64,000 nt of DNA from Novosphingobium sp. (GCA_024236175.1 JACKKY010000007.1:124001-188000), one strand, 5' to 3'; shown: positions 49,830 to 58,591, counted from the first letter of the stretch. The notes: generated by a model not told the origin, from the sequence alone. Program-made: numbers and translations.

Positions 49830-51089
49830 ATGGATCATTTTACACTCAGGAATGGCGTGCTTCACGCCGAAGACGTGCCGCTGACGGCGATCGCCGATGC
49901 GGTCGGCACACCGGTCTATGTCTACTCGCGCGCGACGCTGACGCGCCATGCCCGCGTCTTTCGCGACGCGCTCTCGATCCTGCCGAGCGTCCACATCGCC
50001 TTTGCCGTCAAGGCCAATCCGAACCTTGCCGTGCTCAAGCTTCTGGCGAAGGAAGGCTACGGTGCCGATGTCGTCTCCGGAGGCGAGATGGACCGGGCGC
50101 TGGCTGCCGGCATGGCGGCGGAAGGCATCGTGTTTTCCGGCGTCGGCAAGAGCGAGGCCGAGCTGATCCGCGCGCTGGAGTGCGGCATCGGCCAGTTCAA
50201 TCTCGAATCCGAAGAGGAGGGCATCGAACTCGCGGCGCTGGCGAATGCCCGGGGACTCACCGCTTCGGCGGCGCTGCGCGTCAATCCCGATGTCGATGCC
50301 GGCACCCACGGCAAGATCTCGACAGGCAAGGCGGAAAACAAGTTCGGCGTCCCCTACGACACGGCTGGCGAAATCTACGCCCGGCTGGCGGTGCTGCCGG
50401 GGCTGAACATGCGCGGGCTGGCCGTCCATATCGGCAGCCAACTGGCTAAGCTCGATCCCATGGAATCCGCCTTCGCGCAAATGGGCGAGCTGATGCGCGC
50501 GATCCGCGCCGCGGGACACGAGATCACCCATATGGACCTCGGCGGCGGCGTCGGCGTGCCCTACAAGGCAGGCGATGTCTTCCCGAGCCCGGCCGAATAT
50601 GCCGAGATGGTCGCTCGGGTGACCAGCGGTTGGGACGTCACGCTGATGTTCGAGCCGGGCCGCGTGATCGCCGGCAATTCGGGCGTGATGATAACCCGGG
50701 TCATCCGCGTGAAGCCCGGCGCGTCCTGCCCCTTCGTGATCGTCGATGCGGCGATGAATGACCTTGCGCGGCCGGCGCTCTACGATGCGTGGCACGATTT
50801 CCTCGCGGTCGAGCCGACCGGCGAACGCATGACCGCCAACATCGTCGGCCCGATCTGCGAAACTTCTGACACCTTTGCGATGGGGCGCGAGATCGACGTG
50901 GTGAAAGCGGGTGACCTCGCCATCTTCCGCACCGCCGGTGCCTACGGCGCGACCATGGCCAACACCTACAACAGCCGCGCGCTGGTGCCCGAGGTGATGG
51001 TCGACGGCGACAGGTGGGCGCTCGTCGCCAACCGCATCGATCCGGCCACAATCCTTGCCGCCGAGCATGTGCCCGAGTGGCTTGAATGA
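49830..51089 (+). CDS. lysA: Diaminopimelate decarboxylase
   Basis: PLP enzyme that converts meso-diaminopimelate to lysine. The cofactor lysine is Lys61 in AFAVKANPN; HIGSQ follows the barrel strand, GGGVGVPY binds phosphate, and Cys343 in GPICETSD is the active-site residue from the second subunit. EPGRVIAGNSG is the family signature. The length of 419 is normal. ATG at 49830 has only a weak ribosome site. A hairpin-containing region of about 100 bases separates it from the siroheme-synthase-like gene. Confidence 0.96.
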   Translation: MDHFTLRNGVLHAEDVPLTAIADAVGTPVYVYSRATLTRHARVFRDALSILPSVHIAFAVKANPNLAVLKLLAKEGYGADVVSGGEMDRALAAGMAAEGIVFSGVGKSEAELIRALECGIGQFNLESEEEGIELAALANARGLTASAALRVNPDVDAGTHGKISTGKAENKFGVPYDTAGEIYARLAVLPGLNMRGLAVHIGSQLAKLDPMESAFAQMGELMRAIRAAGHEITHMDLGGGVGVPYKAGDVFPSPAEYAEMVARVTSGWDVTLMFEPGRVIAGNSGVMITRVIRVKPGASCPFVIVDAAMNDLARPALYDAWHDFLAVEPTGERMTANIVGPICETSDTFAMGREIDVVKAGDLAIFRTAGAYGATMANTYNSRALVPEVMVDGDRWALVANRIDPATILAAEHVPEWLE

Positions 51090-51109
51090 GAATTGCCCAG
51101 CCCCAACCC

Positions 51110-51125
51110 CTCCCGCAAGCGGGAG
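51110..51125 (+). repeat. GC-rich hairpin after lysA
   Basis: CTCCCGC and GCGGGAG form a seven-base stem with a two-base centre. The flanking text (CCCCAACCCCTCCCGCAAGC) resembles the hairpin at 62920 behind coxA, suggesting a second family of short palindromic intergenic sequences. It may also act as a weak terminator for lysA; no U tract follows. Confidence 0.5.
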
Positions 51126-51194
51126 GAGAGCGAGACTTGCCGAGCCTTGGCGAGGTTAGTCGTAGCGGGGTGGGCCAGTCCGGCGCTTCCTGAA

Positions 51195-51959
51195 ATGATC
51201 GACTCGCTTCCCCTGTTCCATCGCATCGCCGGTCAGCCGGTGATCGTGCTGGGCGAGGGGGAGGCAGCCGAAGCCAAGCGGCGGCTGGTGCGGCGCGCCG
51301 GCGGCGTCGTTGTCGGCGAGGACGACGGCGAAGCCAGGCTCGCCTTCATCGCCATGGACGAGCCGGAGGCGTCCGCGCAGAGGCTGCGCGCGCGCGGGCT
51401 GCTGGTCAATGTCATCGACCGGCCTGATCTGTGCGATTTCACCACGCCGAGCATTCTCGACCGGTCGCCGGTGCTGCTCGCGATCGGGACGGGCGGGGCG
51501 TCGGCGGGGCTGGCCAAGGCGCTGCGACTGAGGCTCGAGACGATCCTGCCGCAGTCGCTGGGCAGGCTCGCCGCCGCGCTCGGAGCGGCGAGAGAGCGGT
51601 TGCGCGAGCGGTTTCCCGATGCCGGCGCGCGACGGCAGGTGCTGGACGCGGCTCTTGGCGAAGGCGGCGCGATCGACCCGCTTCGCGAAGACAGCGCGGA
51701 TCGTCTGGCCGACTGGCTTGAAGGCACGGCACCGCCAGGGGAGTCGGGCTTTGTCGAGATCCGGATGCGCAGTGCCGATCCCGAGGATCTCACGCTTCGT
51801 GAAGCGCGCCTGCTGGGATCGGCGGACGTCCTGGCCTACGAGCCCGGCACTCCCGATGCGATACTCGACCGTGCAAGGGCCGATGCCGCAAGAGTCGCGC
51901 TCGTGCCCGGAACGATGCCTGTTGGGGCGGCGGGCCTGGTCGTGATCCTGCGCAGCTGA
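51195..51959 (+). CDS. Siroheme-synthase-like protein: precorrin-2 dehydrogenase/ferrochelatase part with vestigial methyltransferase part
   Basis: 254 residues. The first 110 form the NAD-binding domain of precorrin-2 dehydrogenase/sirohydrochlorin ferrochelatase (PVIVLGEGEAAEAKRRLVRRAGG, then VNVIDRPDLCDFTTPSILDR), and the helical dimerisation part runs to about 185. The last 60 residues (SADPEDLTLREARLLGSADVLAYEP) resemble only the opening of the SAM-dependent uroporphyrinogen-III methyltransferase domain, which then stops. ATG at 51195 is used; no strong ribosome site is seen. It probably makes siroheme from precorrin-2 supplied by another methyltransferase. Confidence 0.82.
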   Translation: MIDSLPLFHRIAGQPVIVLGEGEAAEAKRRLVRRAGGVVVGEDDGEARLAFIAMDEPEASAQRLRARGLLVNVIDRPDLCDFTTPSILDRSPVLLAIGTGGASAGLAKALRLRLETILPQSLGRLAAALGAARERLRERFPDAGARRQVLDAALGEGGAIDPLREDSADRLADWLEGTAPPGESGFVEIRMRSADPEDLTLREARLLGSADVLAYEPGTPDAILDRARADAARVALVPGTMPVGAAGLVVILRS

Positions 51960-52066
51960 CGGCCACTTGCGGGCGATTACAATCTTTTAATTTCGGGCAC
52001 CTTTCCCGCTTGGTCACATTCCCCGCCGCGGAGCGCCTTCGCTTCGCGCAACAAAGGGGTGCAACC

Positions 52067-52222
52067 ATGAACCTGCCGAAAATCGATATCTCTTCGCTGC
52101 CCGACCTCGAGACGGTCACGGGTCTGTTCGGAAGCCTGCTGGACGCCGCTCGGGTCCAGTCGTCGGATGACACCATCGTCATCCTGATGACCTTCCTCTA
52201 CGAGCTGAATCCCGGCGGCTGA
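52067..52222 (+). CDS. 51-residue peptide ending in Gly-Gly, unknown function
   Basis: Short acidic peptide starting MNLPKIDISSLPDLETV, with a hydrophobic segment TIVILMTFLYEL near the C-terminus, ending NPGG. AAAGGGG lies six bases upstream of ATG 52067; the open frame upstream to 52010 is less likely. It is the first gene of a compact unit: 11 bases separate it from the next gene, which overlaps the third. Size and position would suit a precursor peptide, a small regulator or a structural subunit. I do not recognise a family. Confidence 0.6.
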   Translation: MNLPKIDISSLPDLETVTGLFGSLLDAARVQSSDDTIVILMTFLYELNPGG

Positions 52223-52233
52223 GGGATCCCGGG

Positions 52234-53211
52234 ATGATCGTGCATCCCGTGCTGAGCGCGCTGCGGGGAGACGATTCCCCGCAGCGCGACGCTCAGGAGC
52301 GGCTCCACCATTCGATCACCCGCTGGCGGGAAAGCCCGCAGGTTGCCGAAGTGCTCGGCGATCTTGAGCGCTTTGCGCTTGGCGGGCCGATTTCCGCCTG
52401 TCCTGCACTGGCGGCGCTGTTCGAAGCGGGAAGTTCCGGCGCGCGCGATCTGTCTCTGGCCTTCGCCACCGAGACCGCGTGCGCGCTGAAGCGGATCCCG
52501 CTGGGGCACGTCCGGCTACGCCATTTCACCGATGGTGTGCTCTCCACCCTGCTGCTGGCGCGTTCGGGCAATGTTACATTGTCGCTGGTCGCGCTTGATG
52601 GTGACGGTCTGCGGAGCAAGCCTGCGCCAGTCACGGTCGATTTCGGTCCCAGCGAAATGTGGGAACATGTGCTGGGCGGATCGGGAACGGCGGAGTTGAT
52701 CGAATGCCGTTCCTTCGATGACCGCGTGGCCGAACTGGAGCGGTCCCCCGTCTCGCTGCGCAAGGGTAGCATCGTCGTCCGCGATGCCGAACGCGAGGCC
52801 CTCCAGATTCGCGACGTCGAGGGGTGCCTGGTCTCGCTGCGCCTCCAGCGGCGGCAGGTGCAGGCCGGGGTCACCCGCGAATACCGGCTGGCCGACGGCA
52901 GGCTGGTCCACCAGGCGGCGGGCAATCCGCGAGACAGCCGCATCGAACTGATGATGGCGCTGCTGGGGCGGATGGACCGCGCGGACGCGGCGCCGCTGCT
53001 GGCCGGGATCGCGCAGGAGCAGGGCAGCGACGCCTTGCGCTGGCAGGCGCTGCGTGAAGCGCTCGCGCTCGATACGCTGGCGGGCTTCCAGGCGCTGACG
53101 GCGATTGCCCGCTCGGACGATGACGCACTGGCTCCGGCGGCGGGGACGTTGCGCTCCCAACTCGTCGAAACCTATCCGCAACTGGCCGGAGTCGAACCAT
53201 GCCCCGCGTGA
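52234..53211 (+). CDS. Uncharacterised beta-plus-helical protein, paralog of the next gene
   Basis: 325 residues without signal peptide or membrane segment. An N-terminal helical part (to about 90) is followed by a beta-rich, cupin-like region (about 92-225) and an Ala/Leu-rich helical, HEAT-like C-terminus (about 235-318). The segment LERSPVSLRKGSIVVRDAER (from 168) and EYRLADGRLVHQAAGN match, by eye, VERSRLEQGKIMHYRAHRDV and QYSFDVENGRVGSILSNG in the next protein. The histidines present there are absent here. GGGA precedes the ATG. It overlaps the next gene by 13 bases. Function unknown; possibly a non-catalytic partner. Confidence 0.7.
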   Translation: MIVHPVLSALRGDDSPQRDAQERLHHSITRWRESPQVAEVLGDLERFALGGPISACPALAALFEAGSSGARDLSLAFATETACALKRIPLGHVRLRHFTDGVLSTLLLARSGNVTLSLVALDGDGLRSKPAPVTVDFGPSEMWEHVLGGSGTAELIECRSFDDRVAELERSPVSLRKGSIVVRDAEREALQIRDVEGCLVSLRLQRRQVQAGVTREYRLADGRLVHQAAGNPRDSRIELMMALLGRMDRADAAPLLAGIAQEQGSDALRWQALREALALDTLAGFQALTAIARSDDDALAPAAGTLRSQLVETYPQLAGVEPCPA

Positions 53212-54116
53212 TCGCTGTCGAGGACGACTCTGTCTCCAGTCTTGCCGAATGCATCGACGCGCTCTCTGCGAGCGGATTCCGGCCTTGCGAGGAAGAGAGC
53301 CTCGTCCATGCCGCCGGGCAATTGCGCAGGCTGGGCAACGATCGCGGCTTCCTTGGCGACATGATCGCCGCCGAGCTTGCGGAACGGCACCGCGAGGAAC
53401 TGCACAACAATTCCTACGGGCCTCAGGTCATCATGCTCAAGCCGCCCGGAGCGGGCGACTTCTTCATGCGCGCCAACATCTGGCCGTCGCAGGACGAGTT
53501 CATGATGCGTGCCAGCGGCAGCGCCAGTTTCGTCTATGGCTTGCCGCACGACCACAATTTCGATTTCCTGACGCTGGGCTATTTCGGGCCGGGCTACTGG
53601 AGCGATTACTTCGAATACGACTACGAGACGGTCACGGGCTGGCGCGGCGAGCCGGTCGACCTGCGTTTCGTCGAGCGATCCCGGCTCGAGCAGGGCAAGA
53701 TCATGCACTACCGAGCCCATCGCGACGTCCATGCCCAGCTTCCTGCCGATTCGCTGTCTGTGTCGTTCAACATCCTGCACACTTCGGGCGCGCTGGGCTG
53801 GCTCGACCAGTATTCCTTCGATGTCGAAAACGGACGCGTCGGCTCGATACTTAGCAACGGGGCAAGCGAGGCCTTCATTCGCATCGCCGTCGCTCTGGGC
53901 AGCGACGCGGCGCGCGATCTCGCCCGGAATTTCGGCAAGGCGCATCCCAGCGAGCGGATGCGGCTTGCGGCCTGGAGCGCGCTGGCTTCGGTGGCGGGAG
54001 GCGCCACGGCACGCGACGAGGTTTGGCGAGAGGCTGAAGGCGCCGGCAGCCTGCTGGTCGCAAGGGAAGCCGGCGCGCGCCGCGCGGCGCTGGCGGGCGG
54101 TTCATCGCCGGCTTGA
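53199..54116 (+). CDS. Uncharacterised cupin-like putative metalloprotein, paralog of the previous gene
   Basis: 305 residues, soluble. A helical N-terminus (to about 70) leads into a beta-rich region (about 75-215) with a histidine cluster: His117 and His119 in LPHDHNFDF, and His170, His174 and His178 in MHYRAHRDVH, a pattern like the metal site of cupins or cysteine-dioxygenase-like enzymes. The C-terminal helical part (about 222-295) resembles HEAT-like repeats and parallels the previous protein. The ATG lies inside the end of the upstream gene, so the two are translationally coupled. No known family is recognised. Confidence 0.72.
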   Translation: MPRVIAVEDDSVSSLAECIDALSASGFRPCEEESLVHAAGQLRRLGNDRGFLGDMIAAELAERHREELHNNSYGPQVIMLKPPGAGDFFMRANIWPSQDEFMMRASGSASFVYGLPHDHNFDFLTLGYFGPGYWSDYFEYDYETVTGWRGEPVDLRFVERSRLEQGKIMHYRAHRDVHAQLPADSLSVSFNILHTSGALGWLDQYSFDVENGRVGSILSNGASEAFIRIAVALGSDAARDLARNFGKAHPSERMRLAAWSALASVAGGATARDEVWREAEGAGSLLVAREAGARRAALAGGSSPA

Positions 54117-54204
54117 GCCGGATTTCTTCGGCACCCGACAGCCGGCTTAATAAAATTTTATGCAGTAATTACTTAAAAGGAGTCGCTGTTTCAGGGGTCG
54201 TCCT

Positions 54205-54582
54205 ATGGATAGTCGAGCCGATAGACGTTTCGTCGTCGACAAAGAAATCGAATGCATGATCGCCGGGAGGCAGGAGTGGGTCTTCCTCTACGACCTGTCC
54301 GTCGGCGGATGCATGATTGAAATTTCACGCGGCCAGTTCAAGGTCGGCGATCGCCTGCTCTTGAAGCTGACACACTTCATCGAGACGCATGGCGAAGTCG
54401 TCTGGCAGTTCGGTGGGAATGCCGGTGTCCGGTTCGATGAGCGGCTTCCAGACATGCTGGTTGAAAAGCTCGGTTTCCAGCCGACCACGACGCCTTTCGA
54501 GGACATTTCCCCGAGGGACCGCTTCGGCAGGTTGCTGCCGAGCTTGCCACCCTATCAGATCCCCGCGTCTCCCGGGTTCTGA
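54205..54582 (+). CDS. PilZ domain protein, candidate c-di-GMP receptor
   Basis: 125-residue stand-alone PilZ domain. The c-di-GMP-binding motif RxxxR is Arg4-Arg8 (RADRR) and the DxSxxG motif is Asp30-Gly35 (DLSVGG). GEVVWQFGGNAGVRF completes the barrel, and a Pro-rich tail follows. Such proteins couple c-di-GMP level to motility, polysaccharide or other targets. ATG at 54205 is used; GGGG and AAAAGGAG sequences lie further upstream. It is the last forward gene before the ruvX end of the reverse operon, and is 88 bases after the paralog pair. Confidence 0.92.
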   Translation: MDSRADRRFVVDKEIECMIAGRQEWVFLYDLSVGGCMIEISRGQFKVGDRLLLKLTHFIETHGEVVWQFGGNAGVRFDERLPDMLVEKLGFQPTTTPFEDISPRDRFGRLLPSLPPYQIPASPGF

Positions 54583-54630
54583 AACCGGCGTGCCGGCCAG
54601 CGCCTTGCTGCGCGCACCGGCCGCAGCATC

Positions 54631-55113
54631 CTAGATGATACCCCCCGCCAAGGCGTCGATCGCGCCTTGCAGGATCACGGCCGCAGCGGCCGAATCAATC
54701 CGTTCCGCCCGCTTCGCGCGGCTCATGTCCTGATCGATCAGGCCGCGCTCGGCGCCCGTCGTCGACCAGCGCTCGTCCCACAGCAGGATCGGCAATCCCA
54801 GCACCGCAAGGTTGCGGGCATAGGCGCGGCTTGCCTGGGCGCGGGGGCCTTCTGAGCCGTCCATGTTGAGCGGAAGGCCGATGACGATCGCCGCGATGCC
54901 GCGATCGCGCACCAGCCCCGCCAGCTTGTCGCGGTCGGCGCCGAACTTACCGCGCGCCAGCGTCTTGCCGGGCGAGGCGAAGCGCCAGTCCCGGTCGCAA
55001 AATGCGGTGCCGATCGTCTTGGTCCCCAGATCGAGCCCCATCAGTGCTCCGCCTTCGGGAAGCGCTGCGCGGAAGTCGCCTGTCAGCGTGGTGATCAGGG
55101 CTCCGGCTGCCAT
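54631..55113 (-). CDS. ruvX: RuvX/YqgF family Holliday junction resolvase-like protein
   Basis: RNase H-fold protein linked to pre-16S rRNA processing and junction resolution. The catalytic-type Asp28 is in GLDLGTKTIG; GLPLNMDGSEGP and LWDERWSTTGAERGLI are family marks, and IDSAAAAVILQ has the final acidic residue. Length 160 from ATG at 55113; the frame upstream is antisense or overlaps the previous gene. It overlaps the end of the DUF3089 gene by 19 bases, so it ends the seven-gene reverse operon. Confidence 0.93.
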   Translation of the reverse strand: MAAGALITTLTGDFRAALPEGGALMGLDLGTKTIGTAFCDRDWRFASPGKTLARGKFGADRDKLAGLVRDRGIAAIVIGLPLNMDGSEGPRAQASRAYARNLAVLGLPILLWDERWSTTGAERGLIDQDMSRAKRAERIDSAAAAVILQGAIDALAGGII

Positions 55114-56213
55114 GCCGTCACTCGCCTGGCAAAATCGGCGCGCAAGTTCGCCCAGAACAGCGGGATGTCGTAGAGGTGGTAATTGTTCCCGGGCAGCACG
55201 TAAGGGCCCATCTCGGGCGGCTCCCCGATAGAGAGAAAGCCATCTTCGCCGCAGCGGGCAGGGACCATGCGGGGCACCAGCCTTCCGGTCTTCGCCTTCA
55301 CATCGGGCACCAGCGTGCCGAGATTGTCGTCCGCTCCGGCCTTGCCGCCCGACGTGCCGGTCAGCGGGTTGGTGCACAGGAAGGGCGTGCCGGCCAGGTC
55401 CTGCCCGTCCAGGCCCGGCCAGCGCGCATAGCCATCCAGCAGCATCTCGTTATCGGCGGGTTCGCCATAGCTCATCCAGCTCATCACGCAGCCCGGCTGA
55501 GCCGATGTGGTGCAGGCCGGGAGGCCCATCTGTGGCAGGTCGTGGTCAATCGAGACCGGCCAGCCAATCACATAGGCGGCGGCAATCCGGCCGGCCAGCG
55601 GCGTGCCGGCGACACGGTCGCGCATGAGCCGCCTCAGGTGGTAGGCGCCTTGGCTGTGTCCGGCCAATACGATCGGCGCGCTCTTGTCGACCGTGCCGAG
55701 GAAGAATTCGAAGGCTTCGAGCAGGTCGCGATAGGCGGCGTCCAGTGCCATTTGCGATGGCGGCGCGTCGGTGAGGAACGCTCCGAACGCGGCCTGGCGA
55801 TAGCGCGGCGCCCAGATGTCGGCGCTGCGGTTGAAGGGGCTCGCCATGCCCTGCACGAACAGCGCAGCCCGTTCGCGCGAAACCGCATCGTCGAGCGGCG
55901 CGTTCCACTTCGCCTTCTCGAGATAGCTGGTGGGATGGATGAAGAAGACTGCGGCGTGCAGTGTCTCGCCCGATTCTTCGGGTAGCCCCTGTGGTAGCCA
56001 GTTAACGGGATTGCCGGCTCCCATTCCGGGGCGGGATATCCACATCGAAAGGTCGGAGTAGATGTTGGCTTCCAGCGGCGGCTGGGGGCTGAACTCCGCG
56101 GTGGGAACGAAGGCGATTTCGGTCAGGTCCCGCGCCCAGAAGCGAAGCGCCAGCAGGGCGGCGATGACCAGCACCACGCAGATCGCAATGAAATAGAGGA
56201 ACTTTCGCGCCAT
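55095..56213 (-). CDS. DUF3089 alpha/beta-hydrolase-like membrane-anchored protein
   Basis: 372 residues: an N-terminal membrane anchor (about 4-24), then a periplasmic hydrolase-like domain. The nucleophile-elbow GHSQGAYHLRRLM is clear, and FIHPTSYLEKAKWNAP and ADIWAPRYRQAAFGAF are DUF3089 marks. The late NNYHLYDIPLF may supply the catalytic histidine. Substrate unknown; an esterase acting at the envelope is likely. It begins four bases after the AI-2E-family gene stop and overlaps ruvX. Confidence 0.85.
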   Translation of the reverse strand: MARKFLYFIAICVVLVIAALLALRFWARDLTEIAFVPTAEFSPQPPLEANIYSDLSMWISRPGMGAGNPVNWLPQGLPEESGETLHAAVFFIHPTSYLEKAKWNAPLDDAVSRERAALFVQGMASPFNRSADIWAPRYRQAAFGAFLTDAPPSQMALDAAYRDLLEAFEFFLGTVDKSAPIVLAGHSQGAYHLRRLMRDRVAGTPLAGRIAAAYVIGWPVSIDHDLPQMGLPACTTSAQPGCVMSWMSYGEPADNEMLLDGYARWPGLDGQDLAGTPFLCTNPLTGTSGGKAGADDNLGTLVPDVKAKTGRLVPRMVPARCGEDGFLSIGEPPEMGPYVLPGNNYHLYDIPLFWANLRADFARRVTAWQPEP

Positions 56214-56217
56214 CGCG

Positions 56218-57309
56218 TCAGGCGGCCTCCGCTTCGGGGCCGTTACGCCGTTCCGCTTCGCGCTCCAGCCAGACCTTGATCATCGCCACCAGCGGATCGG
56301 CCAGTGCAAGGCCGAGGATGCCGAACAGCACGCCCATGATGAGCTGCGCGCCGAGCACCAGTGCGGGGGCGAGATCCACGGTCTTCTTGGCGATCAGCGG
56401 CACGATGATGTTGCCGTCGACCGTTTGCACCACGACGTAAACGATGATGCAGTAGATTCCCATGTCAGTCCCGCCCGAGAAGCCGACAAGGATCATCAGT
56501 GCGCCGGAAATCGGCGCGCCAATGTTCGGCAGGAAGGCCAGCAGGCCTGTCAGCAGGCCGAGCAGGGCGGCCATGGGCACGCCATAGATCTCCAGCAGCA
56601 TCCAGGTGGCGACGCCTTCCACGACCATGCCGAGCAGCCGGCCCGCCAGCAGGCGCCGCAGCGAATAGCCCATCCGTTCGGCGGTGCCCTGGAAATGCTC
56701 GCGCTGGTCGACCGGCAGCATCCAGGCGATGCCGCGCCGGTAGAGCTGTGGCTCGAGCGCGAAATAGATGCCGAGCACGATGATCAGGAAGCCGGTCGTC
56801 ACCGCGCCGATGATGCCGCCGACAGCGCGGGTCAGCTGACCGATCCCGCCCAAGGCCTGTTGGACGAGCCCCTGGAGATCCTTGGCTTCGATGGCGAAAC
56901 CCTGGCTTTCGAGCCATTTCAGCGCGACCATCCACTGGCTTTCGAGGATCGCGGGCAAGGCTGCCGCCTGCGATGCGATCTGGCTGCCTGCGAATTGCAG
57001 AGTCCAGACGATAAATGCGACGGTCGCTAGCAGCACGATGGCGACACGCCAGCCGCGCCCGATGGGCAGCACCCGGTGCAGGAGGCGTGATCCGCCGTCG
57101 ATCAGCGTGGCGAACACCATGCCGCCGAAAATCACCAGCAGCGGCTGGGCGAGCAGAACCGTGAGTGCGACAAGCGAGGCGATGCCGATCCAGACGAAGG
57201 CGCGCTTCACTTCCTGGCGCATCAGGGGGTCCGAAAAATCAGTCGGTCCCATCGCGCGCCGGGAAGGAGGAGGAGGAGGCGCTTCCTGGTCGTCCGGCTC
57301 GTCCGCCAT
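56218..57309 (-). CDS. AI-2E/PerM family transporter
   Basis: 363 residues with a soluble Pro-rich N-terminus (to about 30) and about eight membrane segments. The family pattern is seen in the LVIFGGMVFATLIDGG opening region and in the FLPNIGAPISGALMILVGFSGG and LADPLVAMIKVWLERE C-terminal part. Members export AI-2 or move sodium; the substrate here is unknown. ATG at 57309 is used, two bases after the lepB stop; a TTG at 57315 overlapping that stop is an alternative. Part of the pyrE-ruvX operon. Confidence 0.9.
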   Translation of the reverse strand: MADEPDDQEAPPPPPSRRAMGPTDFSDPLMRQEVKRAFVWIGIASLVALTVLLAQPLLVIFGGMVFATLIDGGSRLLHRVLPIGRGWRVAIVLLATVAFIVWTLQFAGSQIASQAAALPAILESQWMVALKWLESQGFAIEAKDLQGLVQQALGGIGQLTRAVGGIIGAVTTGFLIIVLGIYFALEPQLYRRGIAWMLPVDQREHFQGTAERMGYSLRRLLAGRLLGMVVEGVATWMLLEIYGVPMAALLGLLTGLLAFLPNIGAPISGALMILVGFSGGTDMGIYCIIVYVVVQTVDGNIIVPLIAKKTVDLAPALVLGAQLIMGVLFGILGLALADPLVAMIKVWLEREAERRNGPEAEAA

Positions 57310-57311
57310 TG

Positions 57312-58193
57312 TCAATCCCCGGTGTTTTCAAGTCTTGGCCGCAGGGTGCGCCAGGCGCGGCCTTCGCGCAAGGCGTTCCACCAGGTCAGCGGATTCCAGC
57401 TTTCGCTGCCGTCGAGCGAGAAGGTCACGAATTCGGCGCGTCCGCCGATGTCGGAGAGCGGTACCGGGCCACCGAGCCCGCTTTCGTCCAGCGGGGCACG
57501 GCTGTCTGCCGAGTGGTCGCGATTGTCGCCCATCAGGAAGACATGGCCTCGCGGAACAGTGATCTCACGATAGTGGTCCAGCGTCTGGTCGAGGTGGTCG
57601 ATAACCAGGTAACTCGCACCGTTCGGCAGGGTTTCGCGCAGGGCCGGCAATTCGTAAACGTCGCGCCCGCTCGGCAGGCGGGTGCGATATGCGGCAAACG
57701 AATCATAGCACGATCCGGGATAGCCGCCCCGGTCGCATTCCAGCTCGTCGTCAGCCGAAATCTCGATCGGCGGTTCAACCGCCTGCGGAACCGGTTTGCC
57801 GTTGAGGATGATCTGCCCGTTCACCACTGCGATGCGGTCGCCCGGCAGGGCCACGATGCGCTTGATCAGGTCATCCCGCCGGTTGCGGGGAACCACGATA
57901 ACGATATCGCCATATTCCGGCGTTCCCCCGAACAGCCGCCATGTCCCGCGCGGCAGAACATGGAATGAGATCGACGACCAGTTCCAGCCGTAGGGGTATT
58001 TGCTTACCACCAGCCGGTCGCCAACCAGCAGGTTGGGCATCATCGAGATCGAAGGGATGTAAAAGGGCTTCGCGATGAAGCTGTGGAACGCGAGTACGGC
58101 CAGCAGCATCAGCGCCAGCCCCTTGAGTTCGGCAACCCAGTCTATCGGCTCATCGCGCTTTTTCCCGTCGCCTTTCTCCGCTTCATCGCTCAC
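57312..58193 (-). CDS. lepB: Signal peptidase I
   Basis: Membrane protease that removes Sec and Tat signal peptides. One N-terminal membrane segment (about 23-42), catalytic Ser50 in IPSISMMPNL and Lys111 in LIKRIVALPGDRI, then HVFLMGDNRDHSADSR (box E). An insert with two cysteines (CDRGGYPGSC) lies in the central domain. The GTG at 58193 overlaps the acpS stop by four bases; the open frame beyond it is antisense. Length 293 fits. Confidence 0.95.
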   Translation of the reverse strand: MSDEAEKGDGKKRDEPIDWVAELKGLALMLLAVLAFHSFIAKPFYIPSISMMPNLLVGDRLVVSKYPYGWNWSSISFHVLPRGTWRLFGGTPEYGDIVIVVPRNRRDDLIKRIVALPGDRIAVVNGQIILNGKPVPQAVEPPIEISADDELECDRGGYPGSCYDSFAAYRTRLPSGRDVYELPALRETLPNGASYLVIDHLDQTLDHYREITVPRGHVFLMGDNRDHSADSRAPLDESGLGGPVPLSDIGGRAEFVTFSLDGSESWNPLTWWNALREGRAWRTLRPRLENTGD

Positions 58194-58591
58194 AGCGCGC
58201 GCGCCTCGATCACGACGAAGGCCTGTGCCCAGGGGTGATCGTCGGTCAGCGTCAGGTGCACGACAGCCTCGTGGCCGTCGGGCGTGAGCGCGGCGAGCCG
58301 CGCGGCGGCGCCGCCGGTCAGTGCCAGTGTCGGCGCGCCGCTTCTCGCGTTCACCACGCCGATGTCCTTCATATAGACGCCGGCCTTGAAGCCGGTGCCG
58401 ACCGCCTTGGAAAAGGCTTCCTTGGCGGCGAAGCGCTTGGCCAGCGTTCCAGCCTTGGTGAATGGCCGGCGTGCCGCCTTGGCGCGTTCGATTTCCGTGA
58501 ACACCCGAAGCTCGAAACGCTCGCCGAACCTTTCGAGAGAAGCCTGGATGCGTTCGATGTTGCACAGGTCGGAGCCGATCGCGATGATCAT
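58190..58591 (-). CDS. acpS: Holo-[acyl-carrier-protein] synthase
   Basis: Transfers phosphopantetheine from CoA to acyl carrier protein. The start MIIAIGSDLCNIERI with the metal-binding Asp8, and the motif RFAAKEAFSKAVGTG with the second acidic ligand, are diagnostic. Length 133 is normal. It overlaps pdxJ upstream by four bases and lepB downstream by four bases; pdxJ-acpS-lepB is the classical proteobacterial order. Confidence 0.96.
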   Translation of the reverse strand: MIIAIGSDLCNIERIQASLERFGERFELRVFTEIERAKAARRPFTKAGTLAKRFAAKEAFSKAVGTGFKAGVYMKDIGVVNARSGAPTLALTGGAAARLAALTPDGHEAVVHLTLTDDHPWAQAFVVIEARAL

